Assembly (NCBI GenBank): GCA_032622095.1
Contig: CP136061.1
Span: forward strand, 86,402,324 to 86,466,323
Length of the DNA: 64,000 bases
Reading direction: 5' to 3'
Origin: Siphonodentalium dalli
Lineage: Eukaryota; Mollusca; Scaphopoda; Gadilida; Siphonodentaliidae
Under the pieces are notes generated by a model. It saw only the letters and a list, made by a program, of their open reading frames with translations. It had not been told where the DNA came from and did no database searches. Both the position numbers and the translations under genes were made by a program. The stretch's first letter is position 1. Every line of letters begins with the position of its first letter. Shown one piece after another: positions 1 through 11,774 of this stretch.

Positions 1-437
1 ATATAGCCCTGCGTACTTGCTATTGTCGACTTGACACATTGGGATTGGAATAATATGTATGCTAAACATAATAATTCAAGGCCAACTTAGTTGAAATGTC
101 ACGACCTTCTAGTTATACATGTACATGACTAATGTAGTAATGAGGCAATCATATAAATGTTTAATCTAGTAGCATTTTCTCAGACCATGCCATGAACATC
201 TATGTATCTATGCCTGTCAAGAATAATGCCATTCCTCCCGGGCAATTATTAAATTGTTCATATACTATCAGATGCCTATTAACCAATAGGGTCAGCATGT
301 GTCGCATGATTAGTAATTTTAGATAAAATTTTCAACGATCATTAAGTTTTTTGGCAAAGAGACATATATAGAATTAAATTGAAATAGAATTAAATTTCCA
401 TCAATATTGTTAATTTCAGTCTAGGTCTCCGCTATCA

Positions 438-692
438 CTATTGTTGACCATCACAATGATTAGACATCTGAGAGTACGATATAAGCTCACAAAAGTCACG
501 AACAAGCATGCAATCTCGAGCTGGGACCACCCTTAATACTTGTTTCTTATCATCTACTTCACAGAAGGGGTCACCCTTAAGTAGTAACCATATAGGAAAT
601 GCACCAAACATATCACTATTGCACAATGACATCAGTTTGTTTGATCTAAAATATTTATCCACTCCAGCCCCAAAACAATAGTCATTTGGCAA
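438..692 (-). CDS. Possible isolated exon or gene fragment, unrecognised
   Basis: An open frame of about 84 codons has a composition that could be coding (DYCFGAG, GAFPIWLLLKGDPFCEVDD) in otherwise AT-rich sequence. I do not recognise the family and see no convincing splice site pair or partner exon. It may be one exon of a gene extending outside the window, or chance. Confidence 0.2.
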   Translation of the reverse strand: MPNDYCFGAGVDKYFRSNKLMSLCNSDMFGAFPIWLLLKGDPFCEVDDKKQVLRVVPARDCMLVRDFCELISYSQMSNHCDGQQ

Positions 693-954
693 ATTATCAT
701 TTTTGAAGTGCCTATCATCTACTAAAGTTGGATCCTACCACAGGCCATAAATTATGTCTCATTGAGTCATTGTGCCCCATCCACTTAACCCGTTTTCATA
801 AAAATGTATTCAGTATTATATGTAAATTTATCCAATAAAGATATTGCTGATTTGTCAAACATCTGACACACACACAAAAAACAGTTGATTTTAGAATTAT
901 CCATCTTCATCTGCAATTTGGTCAGAAAAAGTATTTTCGTCTGCTGTTTGCTGG

Positions 955-2012
955 GCCACTAAAAAATTTAAATGATAGATTTTAAAAATCGGTATTTGAT
1001 CACTATGAGCTTTGATGTTGTGGGTTCCTCGACTTGAATCAAATATTTTTCACCTCCGAAGTCAAGGAAATAATAATCTGCGAGGGTTAATTTGAATTGA
1101 GTACCTTTAAAATTGCAAAAATTAAATTAAAATAATTTTGCCTTGAAAATTGGTCGCTTGGCCAGATTCAACCTTCACCTGATGATTGCATTTTGAAGAA
1201 ATATAGTAAAATGTGCTATATGGCTAATATCGCTTGACTGGCGCCATGGATATTTGTCTGGAAATTAGAGAAATGTTAGAGGCAATATCTCACTCTGACC
1301 CATGTCTAACTGGGCCCACATTCCTCTATATCTGGTGCTGCAACATATTCTCGTGCAAATAGGTTTATTTGTACCTGAATATTCACATATGTTCATATTT
1401 TTTTTATTCATTTAAATTTGTTTAAATCAAAATTTAGAAAAACTAACGCCATTATACACTCTGCCAGGGCACCCTGAGTCACCACGCCAAATTTCGTTGA
1501 AATCTGGGCACCAACATTAACAAAGACATGTTGGTCTCAACTTTACTCCAGTCTTATATATGTATATATAAACAGTCCCATGAAACATGTATACATTTAT
1601 TGATGGACGTGTCATGGGCTCTTCATACAGGATCGCGTTCATTATTTCGAAGGTTCCATATTCGCTATTCCAAAGGTTCTTATTCAGACATCGAAGGTTC
1701 CCTATTCTGAAGGTTTGCTATTCTGGGCGTATTTAACCAGAAAAGATGGACAACTCTAATACCAAGTAGTTATTATTACCACGATTTTACAGTTATCCAT
1801 CTTTATCTGGAAGACCGCCCATTTGACCTCGTCCTTCTGGCACGATCAGGCCCAGAAACAATAAAAATAGCAAACTGCAAAGATCGATATCTAATTACTC
1901 TGAGCTTTGATGGGTGGGTTCCTCGACACTAATCAAATATTTTTTTCCCCACCGAAACCAAGGAAGGAGTAATTTAGCAGCGTCTTATCGGATTGAGTAC
2001 CTTTAAGTTATT
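955..2012. repeat. Two partial copies of a TTAA MITE (family C)
   Basis: The stretches at about 955-1110 and 1785-2012 share the order 'gagctttgat...gggttcctcgac...tcaaatattttt...gattgagtaccttta' with the complete copy at 54616-55065. Both keep only the right end, which runs into TTAA. Between them (about 1630-2170) are imperfect direct and inverted repeats of gaaccttcg-type words. No gene is visible in 700-2790 apart from these repeats. Confidence 0.65.
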
Positions 2013-2790
2013 TCCTTCATAAAAAGAGTCTTCTGATAAAGAAACCTCTCAAAACTTTAGAATATAGAATGAAACTTCAAAATAAAAGTTATAAAAACCT
2101 TCTGAATATCGAGGAACCTTGGGAATGGCGAAACTTCGGTATAATGAACCTTGTGATTAGCGAACCTTTGGACACAGAGTGACATGTCGCCGTCCTACGG
2201 TCCATACGTACTGGCGTGATCGTATATATCCCAAGTTGGCCAGAAATACAGGCACTCCTATGAAACATACATTTTTCATTTTATAGATGGTCGTACGTGT
2301 TTTTGGGTTGTCCATACGTACTGACGTAATCATATTAGTTTTATTACATATATAATAAATTGGCAAAGTAGCATATAATTTAGCAAAAGAATTTTTTTTT
2401 TTTCATATATCTTCCGTTTATACATTTTCCCAAGGTCGGTGTCGGGGGCGGAGTACACGTTTTATTAACCATTATGAAACCATGCCACTGCGCATGACAG
2501 ACATGTGCTTATTTGTAAACAGGAAATGATTTTAATGAAACAGACAACAATTTTTTTTTGCACAAATGACAAATGTCTTTATTTTAGCTCATGAAGGTGC
2601 GGATTTCGGAACTTTTGGTGGAATCTTGTCTTTATTGTCACCATAATAAGAGAACCAAGCAGAATCTGGCACCAGGAGTCCTTTGTCGCCTGTAAATAGA
2701 AAAGGTATGAGCTTCAGATAGAAAATGATAGTGGGTCACCAGAGTCTCAATACAGATGTATATCATGTATTGTGACTCAACAGGGTCTAG

Positions 2791-3004
2791 GTGTGTTCTA
2801 TGTCATGGGTTCGACTTTGGAGCATTTCTCGAAATATGAATGTCTCATGTCTTAAAACTAAAACAAATTCAAAGTCGATTTTTCTAACTTAGACCAATTC
2901 TAAGTAATGAAACTCAATCAAATGGTTATGTTTATGTTCTAAATTACTACAATACCCAAAATATTTCAACAAAATCTCAAATACAAAAAAGTTTGTTATG
3001 TTGC
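2791..3004. repeat. Dispersed repeat, near-identical copy at 41622-41836
   Basis: About 214 bp from 'ggtgtgttctatgtcatggg' to 'aagtttgttatgttgct' recurs at 41622-41836 in the same orientation with few differences. The second copy is interrupted at its right end by the foldback at 41839-42291, so this copy represents the uninterrupted state. The ORFs in it are shared repeat sequence, not genes. Confidence 0.75.
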
Positions 3005-3030
3005 TATCTATAATGGCCAACAACTGTGAC

Positions 3031-3882
3031 ACACATTCGCGTGACTTCTGTACAGTAAACGCCAGAGTGAAACTATAGTGCAATGCTTGCAGCTTTATGG
3101 CACTAACTTAATACGCGTGATCAATAAAAATCCGTCGGCAATTGGAAGAGTCAGTTCAGAAACAACAGAAGCAATCGTAATCGTTGTTAACTTTAGGTTA
3201 CACTGGTGTAAATAAGGTTCCGAGTGACATCTAGCAGATGCGGGAGGAATATATAGGAGAGAATAAAATAGACACTGGGCCCTGATTGGTCAATAGCCTT
3301 CTGTGCTTTTCACATAAAAAAAATCATCACACCTCTTCCCTATGATTTCCCATAGGTAAAATAACCATTGGCACAGGAATTAACCCTTTGTAGTGAAGTT
3401 TGAATTTTTTGGTGTGGTCTAAAATATGACTATTTTTTTATGCGGTTCTGACACTAGTTACGAAAACATAAGATTTAAAGGCGAATTCCCTGCTGGACAG
3501 ACATGATTTTTTTTGTGTAAAAAGTTTCCCAAAATGTCAATTTTTCAGATTTAAAGAAAATTTTGGACCCAACATTTATATTGCCAACACTATACGCTAA
3601 AACGTTAGCACTGAGGCCTATGGAAAACAATTACACAGTGTAACCTTAAAACCATTGTGTGTTACCGGCCGGAGTCAGAAAATATTTGGTACTGGTTATT
3701 GGTTACAGTTGTTAAGCGTTCAATGGAATGTGTGTCGGGTCCACGTGGAACCAACCCTCGGGTGTAGGTCAGAAGAACAATTGGTACGCCATTAACTGAA
3801 GACGACCAGTAATCGATGAACCAACACAGAATGCCGACGAAAGATAACTCTATTCCATTCGGACCGAAACCACGTGTTACTA
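3031..3882. repeat. Duplicated block, 'empty' version of the LINE insertion site
   Basis: Three segments in this block recur elsewhere: about 3031-3190 ('cgtgacttctgtacagtaaacgcc' region) at 8673-8832 and 11146-11264; about 3646-3773 (ending 'gtgtaggtcagaag') at 11262-11390; and about 3774-3882 (starting 'aacaattggtacgcc') at 14967-15079. Here the last two segments are directly joined; in the other copy a 3.6-kb LINE separates them. Function unknown. It looks like flanking DNA co-duplicated with the zinc-finger loci. Confidence 0.75.
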
Positions 3883-5400
3883 AAGTAATACCAGGTACAA
3901 GTTAACTGTTCAACATAGTTTATTATTCACATTAGATGTCACAATCATTGTATTAAAGGTAATTTCAACATGTCAGCCAAAGTACGTGGTCAGTTCTGTT
4001 CTGTCATTCTCGGTAGCTGGGAGTGAAATCACATCTTCGGGTGCACTCGAACCGGATAACCGGTACTATTCGAGACCTAATACTGCTACATTCCCCAAGC
4101 TTTGAAAAGAAGATCCCGAGGGAGAGGGTTGAAGAATTCGCCCATCCATCGTCATTAGCCAGTCCAAGTTCCAACAAGACTTCTGTTAAGTCATAGACCT
4201 TCGTAGACTCAGTTGCAGTGTCTTGTTGTCAACGCATTGGATCCTGAACATCGGATGACTGACGAACACTTGTAACTTGGTCGAGGAAGGCACCGTCATA
4301 TGGATGGCTGATGGAGTGGAATTTCTCAGCATCTCGTATCATCCAACAGCCATTTTCTGTCATATCTGGTAATGTCTTCGCCAATGTATCGGTCAAATGA
4401 TTGTCTGGCCAACTTGTTTACACCACACAATGTCTTGGTTCCATGGGGTGACCAATTAAGTTCTTGATCCGGACGCATGTAGTAGTTACAGTAAGTTCCT
4501 TCTGTTGAACCGTATAGAAGTGGTCCGCACTATGTATAATATGGCCACGGTGAATATCTGCTGACATTCACTTCTCGGTCCACTCGACCGATAACCATTG
4601 ACTGGGTTCTGCATGTTATGTTTCGTGGAATATGTACATCAATGCAGAGTGGAAGAGAAACCGGGGCCCGGCATTCTCAGTACAACATGCAAGTGGGGGT
4701 TCGATGTCGGTGTAGTACATCAGCTGGCCTGATATCCATTACCGACAACGCAACCCCAATGTTGGATTCACTCATTGCTGCATTAACTGTGAACATCATT
4801 TAAACGTTGCGAACAAGCATATGATTACGTTCAGTGAGTCATGGAGGTACATTTCCATACTGGAACCCGCATCATTCTGGCGACAAGTAATGGTCTTAAT
4901 AGTTTGCCATGGAGTCTGATCATGGCTGTGGATCTCTTCATTGTAGATAGTAATTATGATCCACGTCTGATTCGGACGCATTTGCCACCAGGGTCACAAG
5001 GCCATTGATCTGGAGAACCTGCTTTACCTCTAAGCCAGGCGTTCTTCATTGGACTCTGGCCCGTGTTCTCCCCATATGTTTCTTATGCCATTGGTATGAA
5101 ACCTGAACTTGGTTTGGAAATACAGGTAGACCTGCTTTCTGGACTGTCCTCAATTGTCCGTGGTATTCTATATACTACATGTAGGTCATTCGGACAGCCG
5201 TATGCATCTGGTGACAATCTCTGGTCAAGATTAGCAAAACGCCGATTTGATTTGGCTATTCATTGTCGAAGAAAGGTGCCTTGTTCATTTGACCCACAGT
5301 TTCATCAGAAGAGTCAAAGAAAACCGGACTTAGAACTGATGACACAACACAGCATCTAAGACCTTAGCGGGTGACTCCAGAACTGTTGGAACAGCGTCTG
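3883..5400. other. No recognisable gene
   Basis: Short open frames exist (for example 4618-4803 and 5063-5359 on +), but none shows a known motif, and I see no splice or repeat structure that supports them. Base composition is slightly richer in GC than the flanks, so this may be an old, unrecognised repeat. Confidence 0.4.
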
Positions 5401-5641
5401 AGATGTTAGTGGATAGTTCCAGTTCCTCAGAATCTCAGGAATCGAGACGGGGAGGGTCTCTTTGCATTGAAGAAGACTCGGGAAACCATTATTCTGAGGG
5501 CGGATCTCTCTGCGCCGAAGAAGTTTGTCGGGAATCTTTGCCGACATGGAACTTTGTGACTATATTGTTGTCAGCTACTTCTTCCCCAACTAATTCAATT
5601 GGGCTGCCCGCTACTCTCTTATGGTTGATGGCTATTGTAGA

Positions 5642-8109
5642 TTACTGATTGTCCAGGATGGCCGTTTTGGATGCCATCTTTTCTGATAATTTGCATCGTA
5701 GCAACTTTTTGACAAGTAAGCTAGATTGTTTGGACGGGGACTGGTTGTATATCGCCCTTCTGGATGCTACTTGTCCAGTCGTATTGTCTTCTGATCTCGT
5801 GTTGACCACTTGATTTGAATGTTGATGTGCAGGGACATTATAGGTCTCTCTGGGACACACCCATAATGGTTGGTCATGTGCGGTCATTCTGGATGCCATC
5901 TTCGTTTTCTCATAGCTGGCTCGCCCTTGAATATCCAGTACACTCGCAGGAATAATCATATCTGCTTCTTCATCAGAATTTATCTCCTCGTCCCTTACCA
6001 TTTGAGCTAAAGATGATAATGATAATTTAACCTCAAGATCTCGGGAATCGAGACGGGAAGGATCGCTCTGCATCGAAGACTTGGGAGACATTTCTTCTGA
6101 GGGCGATAATGGAACCTCAAGATCTCGGGAATCAAGACGGGTATGATCTCTCTGCATCGAAGACTTGGGAAACATTTCTTCTGAGGGCGATAATGGAACC
6201 TCAAGATCTCGGGAATCAAGACGGGTATGATCTCTCTGCATCGAAGACTTGGGAAACATTTCTTCTGAGGGCGATAATGGAACCTCAAGATCTCTGGAAT
6301 CGAGACGGGGAGGATCGCTCTGCATCGAAGACTTGGGAGATATTTCTTCTCTGAGGGCGATAATGGAACCTCAAGATCTCGGGAATCGAGACGGGGAGGA
6401 TCTCTCTGTGCCAAAGAAGTTCGTGAAACTTTATTGTTGTTGGCCACCTCTTCCCTATCTAAATCAATTGGAATGCCCCTCGCTCTCTCTCATACACATG
6501 TGCCGAGTCGGTGGCTATCGTCCACGATTGGGTGTCCATGGCGGCCGTTTTGGATGCCATCTTTTCTGTCAATTGATTTGAAGTTTTGAGTGGAGGAATA
6601 TGAATATGTGCCCCCAGAGCATCTATGCTATCCAATGCTGGTTGGCGACGGGTGGCCATTTTGGATGTCCTATTGGAGTTTCCATATTTGTCTCCAATAT
6701 ATGATGACTGGTCTTGGACGGCCATTTTGGATGTCCTCTTGGAATTTGCATCTTGTGCTCCAAAAGTGGAAAAATTCAGTTCACGTAAGGTGGACGCAAA
6801 GCTATACAGTCTTCGACTTCCAAAATAGCCCTTATTAGCGTAGTCTTCAATCAATTCCCGCACTTCGTTCGCAACCCTGACTGACTCTTGCACCTCGTCT
6901 CGGAAATAACTTATCAGCCCTTGGGGAGTCTTCATGGTGGGATCATCCTCTTCACCTCTAGTATAATTCCTATATATATATTCTGGAACTTCTCGTGGAC
7001 TAGATGGATCACAGAATGGGTCTCTCGCCATGCCTCTTGTGCCTTATCTCCAAGTTTACGAATTCGCTCGAGCTTGGTCTTAGCTTCTTGGAATTTCATC
7101 GGCTGATCATATTCACGCAGATCTTCCCAGAGGTCACACATCTCACTTCTAGTTCCGTAATATTCGTTTAGAATATTTCCATTCTCCGATTCTAGTTCTC
7201 TTAGAAAGGAAACGACATTGCATAGGGCTGGACCGCCAATATTTTGGGCCTGTATATAATCATCCTTAGGGCCCGCACCTCCGAAGACAGTCTAACTCTT
7301 GCGCCTCTTCTCGAAAACCCGTTCTCTGATCTCCAAACTGGATGTCTACTATCTCTTGGACCATTTCGTGTCTCCATTCCTCATTCATTCGCTCAAGTCT
7401 TGGTTTAATGTTCGATTCTCTCTTGCCAGTGGGTTTCAATGTGGGTGATTCGATGGGATTATCACAATGACCAACTGAGGTGCAACGATTGTCCAAACTG
7501 GAAATCTGTTTGTAGAACAACAATATTTTGGAATTTATGTCCCTCCACTGTCTTATTCCTTACTTGAAGATTTTGCATGACTTTGTTCTTTTTGTTCTTG
7601 ACTTCCCGGTAACCCATATGTTTGCCTCTAATCTCCGATAAAATGTCTACAAACTTCGCGTTGGTTTCTCTCCATTCCTTTTGAGCTTTCAACTTCTCAT
7701 GCTGTAGTTTGAAAAAGGTGGATGTAACGTTAATTCCACACAAGCCCCTATCAACATAGTCCTCAATTAAGTTCAGCTCTTTGCTCGCAAGACTGTCTGA
7801 CTCTAGTTCTTCTTCTTGAAACCGCTTGCTCTCATCTCCATACCGGATGTCGATTATTTCGTCCATAAGTTTGAGTTTCAATTCTAGATAGTCACCATTG
7901 GATTTTATCGGTTCTTCTTTTCTTCCATATCCCCATTTCTTTTTTTCTCGTTCTAGAACTGGCTTATCATTTGATTGTATTTTGTCTTCTCTGTGGGGTG
8001 GGTCGCTTGTTATTGGTACCTTAACTGTTTGGTCGTCTCCCTGTAGCGTCGTTTTGCCAGGAGGCTGTTCAAATCCAGGTGGAACTGGCTTGTGCACAGC
8101 ATTGACCAT
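5642..8109 (-). pseudogene. Decayed charged, coiled-coil-like repeat protein, unrecognised
   Basis: Consecutive minus-strand open frames (8109-7462, 7523-7266, 7141-6932, 7031-6459, 6447-6007, 6325-5642) encode related, highly charged sequence. The N-terminus contains PVPPGFEQPP. Helical, Glu/Lys-rich blocks repeat: IIDIRYGDESKRFQEEE resembles IVDIQFGDQRTGFREEA, and LIEDYVDRGLCG resembles LIEDYANKGYFG. KMASKTA-like motifs recur near the C-terminus. The blocks lie in different frames, separated by stops and small indels, so one long gene with internal duplications has probably decayed, or it has introns I cannot place. I do not recognise the family; a gag-like or structural host protein are both possible. 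Confidence 0.35.
6030..6420 (-). repeat. 84-bp minisatellite inside coding-like sequence (28-residue unit)
   Basis: The word 'ggaacctcaagatct' recurs at 6111, 6195, 6279 and 6365, giving periods of 84, 84 and 86 bp. On the minus strand it encodes a unit containing RLDSRDLEVPLSPSEE. The 2-bp excess in the last interval shifts the frame, which is why two overlapping frames carry the same repeat. A degenerate copy lies at about 5403-5530. Confidence 0.85.
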
Positions 8110-8228
8110 GGGCTGCTAACGACACCAAGTCGAATACTCCGGACTGTACCGGGGATTGATGGTATATGGCACACCTGGTGAATAATAACCTGGGGCTCGA
8201 GCTGACCATGAGCTAGACCCGTACGGTG

Positions 8229-8420
8229 GGTATGGCGGGTGTCACCGTCTCTATCTATTCATGTTTGGCCTCATCATGGTATAGCGGGTGTCACTGCCTC
8301 TATCTATTCATTGTTCACATCATGGTATGGCGGGTGTCACCGTCTCTATCTATTCATGTTTGGCCTCATCGTGGTATGGCGGGTGTCACTGCCTCTATCT
8401 ATTCATGTTTGACACCATCA
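8229..8420. repeat. Minisatellite, about 49-bp unit, four copies
   Basis: 'gcgggtgtcac' recurs at about 8235, 8284, 8330 and 8379, each followed by 'ctctatctattcatg'-like sequence. The open frames here are by-products of the repeat. Confidence 0.85.
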
Positions 8421-8470
8421 GCATACCTTTATTTGTGTATTGTCTTCATGATTCGAGTCAATTTGAGTTT

Positions 8471-8985
8471 GGGGAGAATCTCTGCATATTAATTTTCATT
8501 TGTGTTTCAGCGTAAATGTGATACAGTTGCACATTGCGACAAATTATTTGTGGTTCACTTTCTGCCATGTTGATTTATATATTCCACAAGTGTAAACAAG
8601 ATGACTGGCAACAATGGTTAACTAGTCTGTATGTTGAATGCTTTTAGGTAAAAACACGGTGGCCTACATACACACATTAGCGTGACTTCTGTACAGTAAA
8701 CGCCAGTCTGAAACTATAGTTCAATGATTACAGATTTACGGCACTAACATAATACGCGTCTTCGATAAAAATCCCTCGGCAATTGGACGACTGAGTTCAG
8801 AAACAACAGAAGCAATCGTAATCGTTGTTAACTTAAAACCATTGTGTGTTCCCGGCCGTAGTCAGAAAATATTTGGTACTGTTCAATTTGAATTTGGGGA
8901 GAATCTCTGCATATTAATTATCATTTGTGTTTCAGCGTAAATGTGATATAGTTGCACAATACGACAACTTATTTATGGTTCAGAG
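8471..8985. repeat. Duplicated repeat block with internal copies
   Basis: About 85 bp at 8471-8555 ('ggggagaatctctgcatatt...') recurs at 8898-8985. The interval 8560-8882 matches 11032-11320 and part of 3031-3690. This is the same multi-copy flank that surrounds the LINE at 11.4-15 kb. Confidence 0.7.
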
Positions 8986-10159
8986 TCAAATATTTGTGTT
9001 TCAGTGCAAATAATTGTGACGTCGGCGAAAATATGTAGAAGCTCTAAAAACCCTTGTTATTTTCACTTTATTGCAAACAGTGGCACTTCAGTGTAAATAC
9101 TTGCACCACTGTTCAAATACGCCGTAACTGTGAAAAGGCCATCCAAAGATTTATTTTGGAGGTCTTTTTGTCTTCAAATTTTAATTATCATAACCATAGA
9201 TACCATTTTATTTCTCCCATTAATGTTGTTAGCATTGAGGATATTAGAGGGTTATTTTTCGGAAAATGCAACACGTGTGGAGTCGACATCCATCATGGCC
9301 GCAAATTAGATACATTTGTCAATAACTAGGATGTTATGATCCCGACAGGGATTTCCAAATCCTACGCTTTATGTCGTACACATGAAACTATCTAAAATGT
9401 ATTATTTAAAGAGATAATCCACTTAATAATCGAACACCCAATTCAAATTATGTAAAATGTATGCCATATTATATACCATTTGAAAGAGTAAGCTCCAAAA
9501 CATTGTATTATCAACTTATACGATGTAATAAACTGTCAACATGTTTTTATTGAGAAACTGGCGTCTATTCTGTGGTCGTGTTTATGCACAAAGTCAGTAA
9601 TTACTAATGCAAGGGGAATAACTCTATATATTTAGATATCGAATTAATCCCCTTTCATTGAAACTATATCTTTAGTTTCAATTTTGTTGCATTCTTGGAA
9701 CCAACGGGGGGAATTATTGTATTATTTCAGCTATTTTCTATTACCTTATGGGCACCTTACGAGACACAGACATTCCAATTGGTGATGAATTATAGTATTT
9801 TAATCATATGTTATGGCATAGATTATTATTAAAACCGTATATCAAGGCATTACAAACCAATAAGCGGTGACTCGAAAATTAAGTGTGCCTTTAAATGTTA
9901 ATAATCGCAGGCCTGATTTTGTTAGATTAATGGAATGACAAAATAATGCACTTATAAAGTAGATATCAAATGTGTATCCTCTTTGTCGCTTACATCATAT
10001 CAACGAGGGCCATCGTCAGAATAAGTTATCTTATGTTGCGCAAATATCTTTGCAGCAGATTACGCTTTCTAAAATCTCACTCTTACAGTCGACGGTCGGT
10101 TGGGCTCCATTTGGGTGCACCAAATCGCACGAATTCCAACGAACATCACGTCGGTACGG
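8986..10159. other. Intergenic, no gene seen
   Basis: AT-rich sequence without a supported gene. At 9410-9427 is a solo 'aaagagataatccact' resembling the end of the family A TTAA MITE. The part after about 9970 is the non-translated 3' flank of the minus-strand zinc-finger gene; its open frames on + are shadows. Confidence 0.4.
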
Positions 10160-10999
10160 TCAATCACCGGAGTGGATTCCTTTATGGCTTTTTAGATTAC
10201 ATGAATGTTTATATTCTTTCCCGCATATATCGCACTTATACGGTCGATCTCCAGTGTGTATCCTCCTGTGTGTAGTCAAATTTCCTGTCGTGGTGAATGA
10301 TTTTTCACAAATATCGCATTGATATGGTCGATCTCCGGAGTGAATGTTCTTATGACGTGTTAAACTGTTTGCTTGTGTGAATGCTTTCTCGCATATATCA
10401 CATTGATATGGTCGATCTCCGGTGTGGATTCTTTTGTGACTCGTCAGGTTAGTTGATTTAGTGAATGCTTTCTCGCATATATCGCACTGATATGGTCTAT
10501 GTCCGGTGTGAATTCTCTTGTGTGAAATCAAATTTCGCGACTCGCTGAATGATTTTTCACAAATATCACATTGATACAGACGGTCGCCTGAGTGGATTCT
10601 CTTATGCCTCATCAGAGAGCCCGATGTAGTAAATGCTTTCTCGCATATATCGCACTGATATGGTCTATCTCCGGAGTGGATTCTTTTATGAATCGTCAGG
10701 TGAGTTGATGTAGTGAATGCTTTCCCGCATATATCACATTGATATGGTCGATCTCCGGTGTGGATTCTCTTATGTGCCGCCAGGTTGCCCGATGTAGTAA
10801 ATGCTTTCTCGCATATATCGCACTGATATGGTCTATCTCCGGAGTGGATCATTTTGTGAGTTGTTAAATTATTTGATTGAACGAATGCTTTCTCGCATAT
10901 ATCTGATATATCGCACCGATAAGGTCGATATCCGACTTGCATTCGCGTGTGCGCGTTCACTGATTCGGGATGTCGAACTTGACAAATCACTTCCCACAA
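10160..10999 (-). CDS. C2H2 zinc-finger protein, nine fingers (C-terminal exon or ORF)
   Basis: The 279-residue frame is almost entirely tandem C2H2 fingers of the form YQCDICxKxF-x5-L-x2-H-x3-H, joined by H(T/S)GDRPYQC linkers. Finger 1 has an extra four residues (CDISDICEKAF); fingers 2-9 look complete. The helix contact positions differ between fingers (TSGNLAAH, TSTHLTIH, ESRNLISH, QANSLTRH), as expected of a sequence-specific DNA binder in the nucleus. No N-terminal effector domain is visible upstream (higher coordinates), so this may be a terminal exon. The frame stops at a TGA exactly where the next linker would read GDRPY, so the C-terminus is probably shortened. Two paralogues lie on the same strand at 21 and 36.6 kb. 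Confidence 0.8.
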   Translation of the reverse strand: MWEVICQVRHPESVNAHTRMQVGYRPYRCDISDICEKAFVQSNNLTTHKMIHSGDRPYQCDICEKAFTTSGNLAAHKRIHTGDRPYQCDICGKAFTTSTHLTIHKRIHSGDRPYQCDICEKAFTTSGSLMRHKRIHSGDRLYQCDICEKSFSESRNLISHKRIHTGHRPYQCDICEKAFTKSTNLTSHKRIHTGDRPYQCDICEKAFTQANSLTRHKNIHSGDRPYQCDICEKSFTTTGNLTTHRRIHTGDRPYKCDICGKEYKHSCNLKSHKGIHSGD

Positions 11000-11031
11000 A
11001 CATCACAGTGATTTGGGAGGTCACGAGCTCT

Positions 11032-11390
11032 TCCACTTTCTGTCATGTTGATTTATATATTCCACAATTGTAAACGAGATGTCTGTCCACAATGGTTAAC
11101 TGGTCTTTATATTGAATGCTTTTAGGTAAAAACACGTACATAGGCCTACAGAAACTATAGTTCAATGCTTACAGCTTTACGGCACCAACTTAATACGCGG
11201 CATCGATAAAAATCCCTCGGCACTTGGGAGAGTCAGTGCAGAAACAATCGTAATCGTTAACTTAAAACCGTTCTGCGTTCCCGGCCTGAGTCAGAAAATA
11301 TTTGGTACTGGTTATTGGTTACACTTGTTAAGCGTTAAATGCAACATGTGTCGTGTCCACGTGGAACCAACCCTCTGGTGTAGGTCAGAA
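11032..11390. repeat. Left half of duplicated block interrupted by LINE
   Basis: Matches 8560-8882 and 3031-3773. It ends at 'gtgtaggtcagaag', after which the homology to 3774-3882 is displaced to 14967-15079 by the inserted LINE. Confidence 0.75.
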
Positions 11391-11399
11391 GACTTGGAT

Positions 11400-11774
11400 A
11401 AATGGCATTCAGCAAATGACACTTGGCACTCTTCTCAAACTGAGAAAAGCCCCATTTGGTCTGCAGGCCATGCTCCAATCCAAAACAAGAAGAAGGAAAC
11501 TTCTTGCCTACCTTGGTCAGAAGGTCTCCTCCCCATCACCATTTCTTCTGATGTAGAAACCAACCCTGGCCCAGGATCAATTAATGGTCCTACACTTGAA
11601 CAAAATTCAAGTACCTGTACCGATATAGACTACCCTTGTGGTAGCTGCAGCTTAGAAGTAAGTGATGAACAACCTGCACTTGAATGCGATGGATGCTCCC
11701 AGTGGTACCACATCGAGTGTCAAAATGTTAGTACCAACACCTACAATACTTTCCAAAACATGTATAGTCTGTGA
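11400..11774 (+). pseudogene. LINE ORF1 fragment: 2A ribosome-skipping motif then PHD-like finger
   Basis: The frame contains ISSDVETNPGP (DVETNPGP codons at 11550-11573), which fits the D-(V/I)-E-x-N-P-G-P consensus at which ribosomes skip a peptide bond. It is preceded by a short hydrophobic stretch. It is followed by YPCGSCSLEVSDEQPALECDG and CSQWYHIECQ, a Cys4-His-Cys arrangement typical of PHD fingers in LINE ORF1 proteins. In such elements 2A is known to separate or redirect the ORF1 N-terminus. The frame stops inside the finger region by a frameshift; the continuation is in the +1 frame near 11760. Confidence 0.75.

Noticed and set aside
6109-6581. Plus-strand frames with SLESRRGGSLCIED-type repeats
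   Set aside because: They read the 84-bp minisatellite on the other strand. The minus-strand reading links to longer related sequence, so + is probably not coding, although neither is certain.
8226-8515. Plus-strand frames with repeated YSCLASSW
   Set aside because: Direct translation of the 49-bp minisatellite.
11325-11390. Extending LINE ORF1 upstream of the insertion border
   Set aside because: The open frame continues into the duplicated repeat, which is present without the LINE at 3.7 kb, so those codons are not part of the element.
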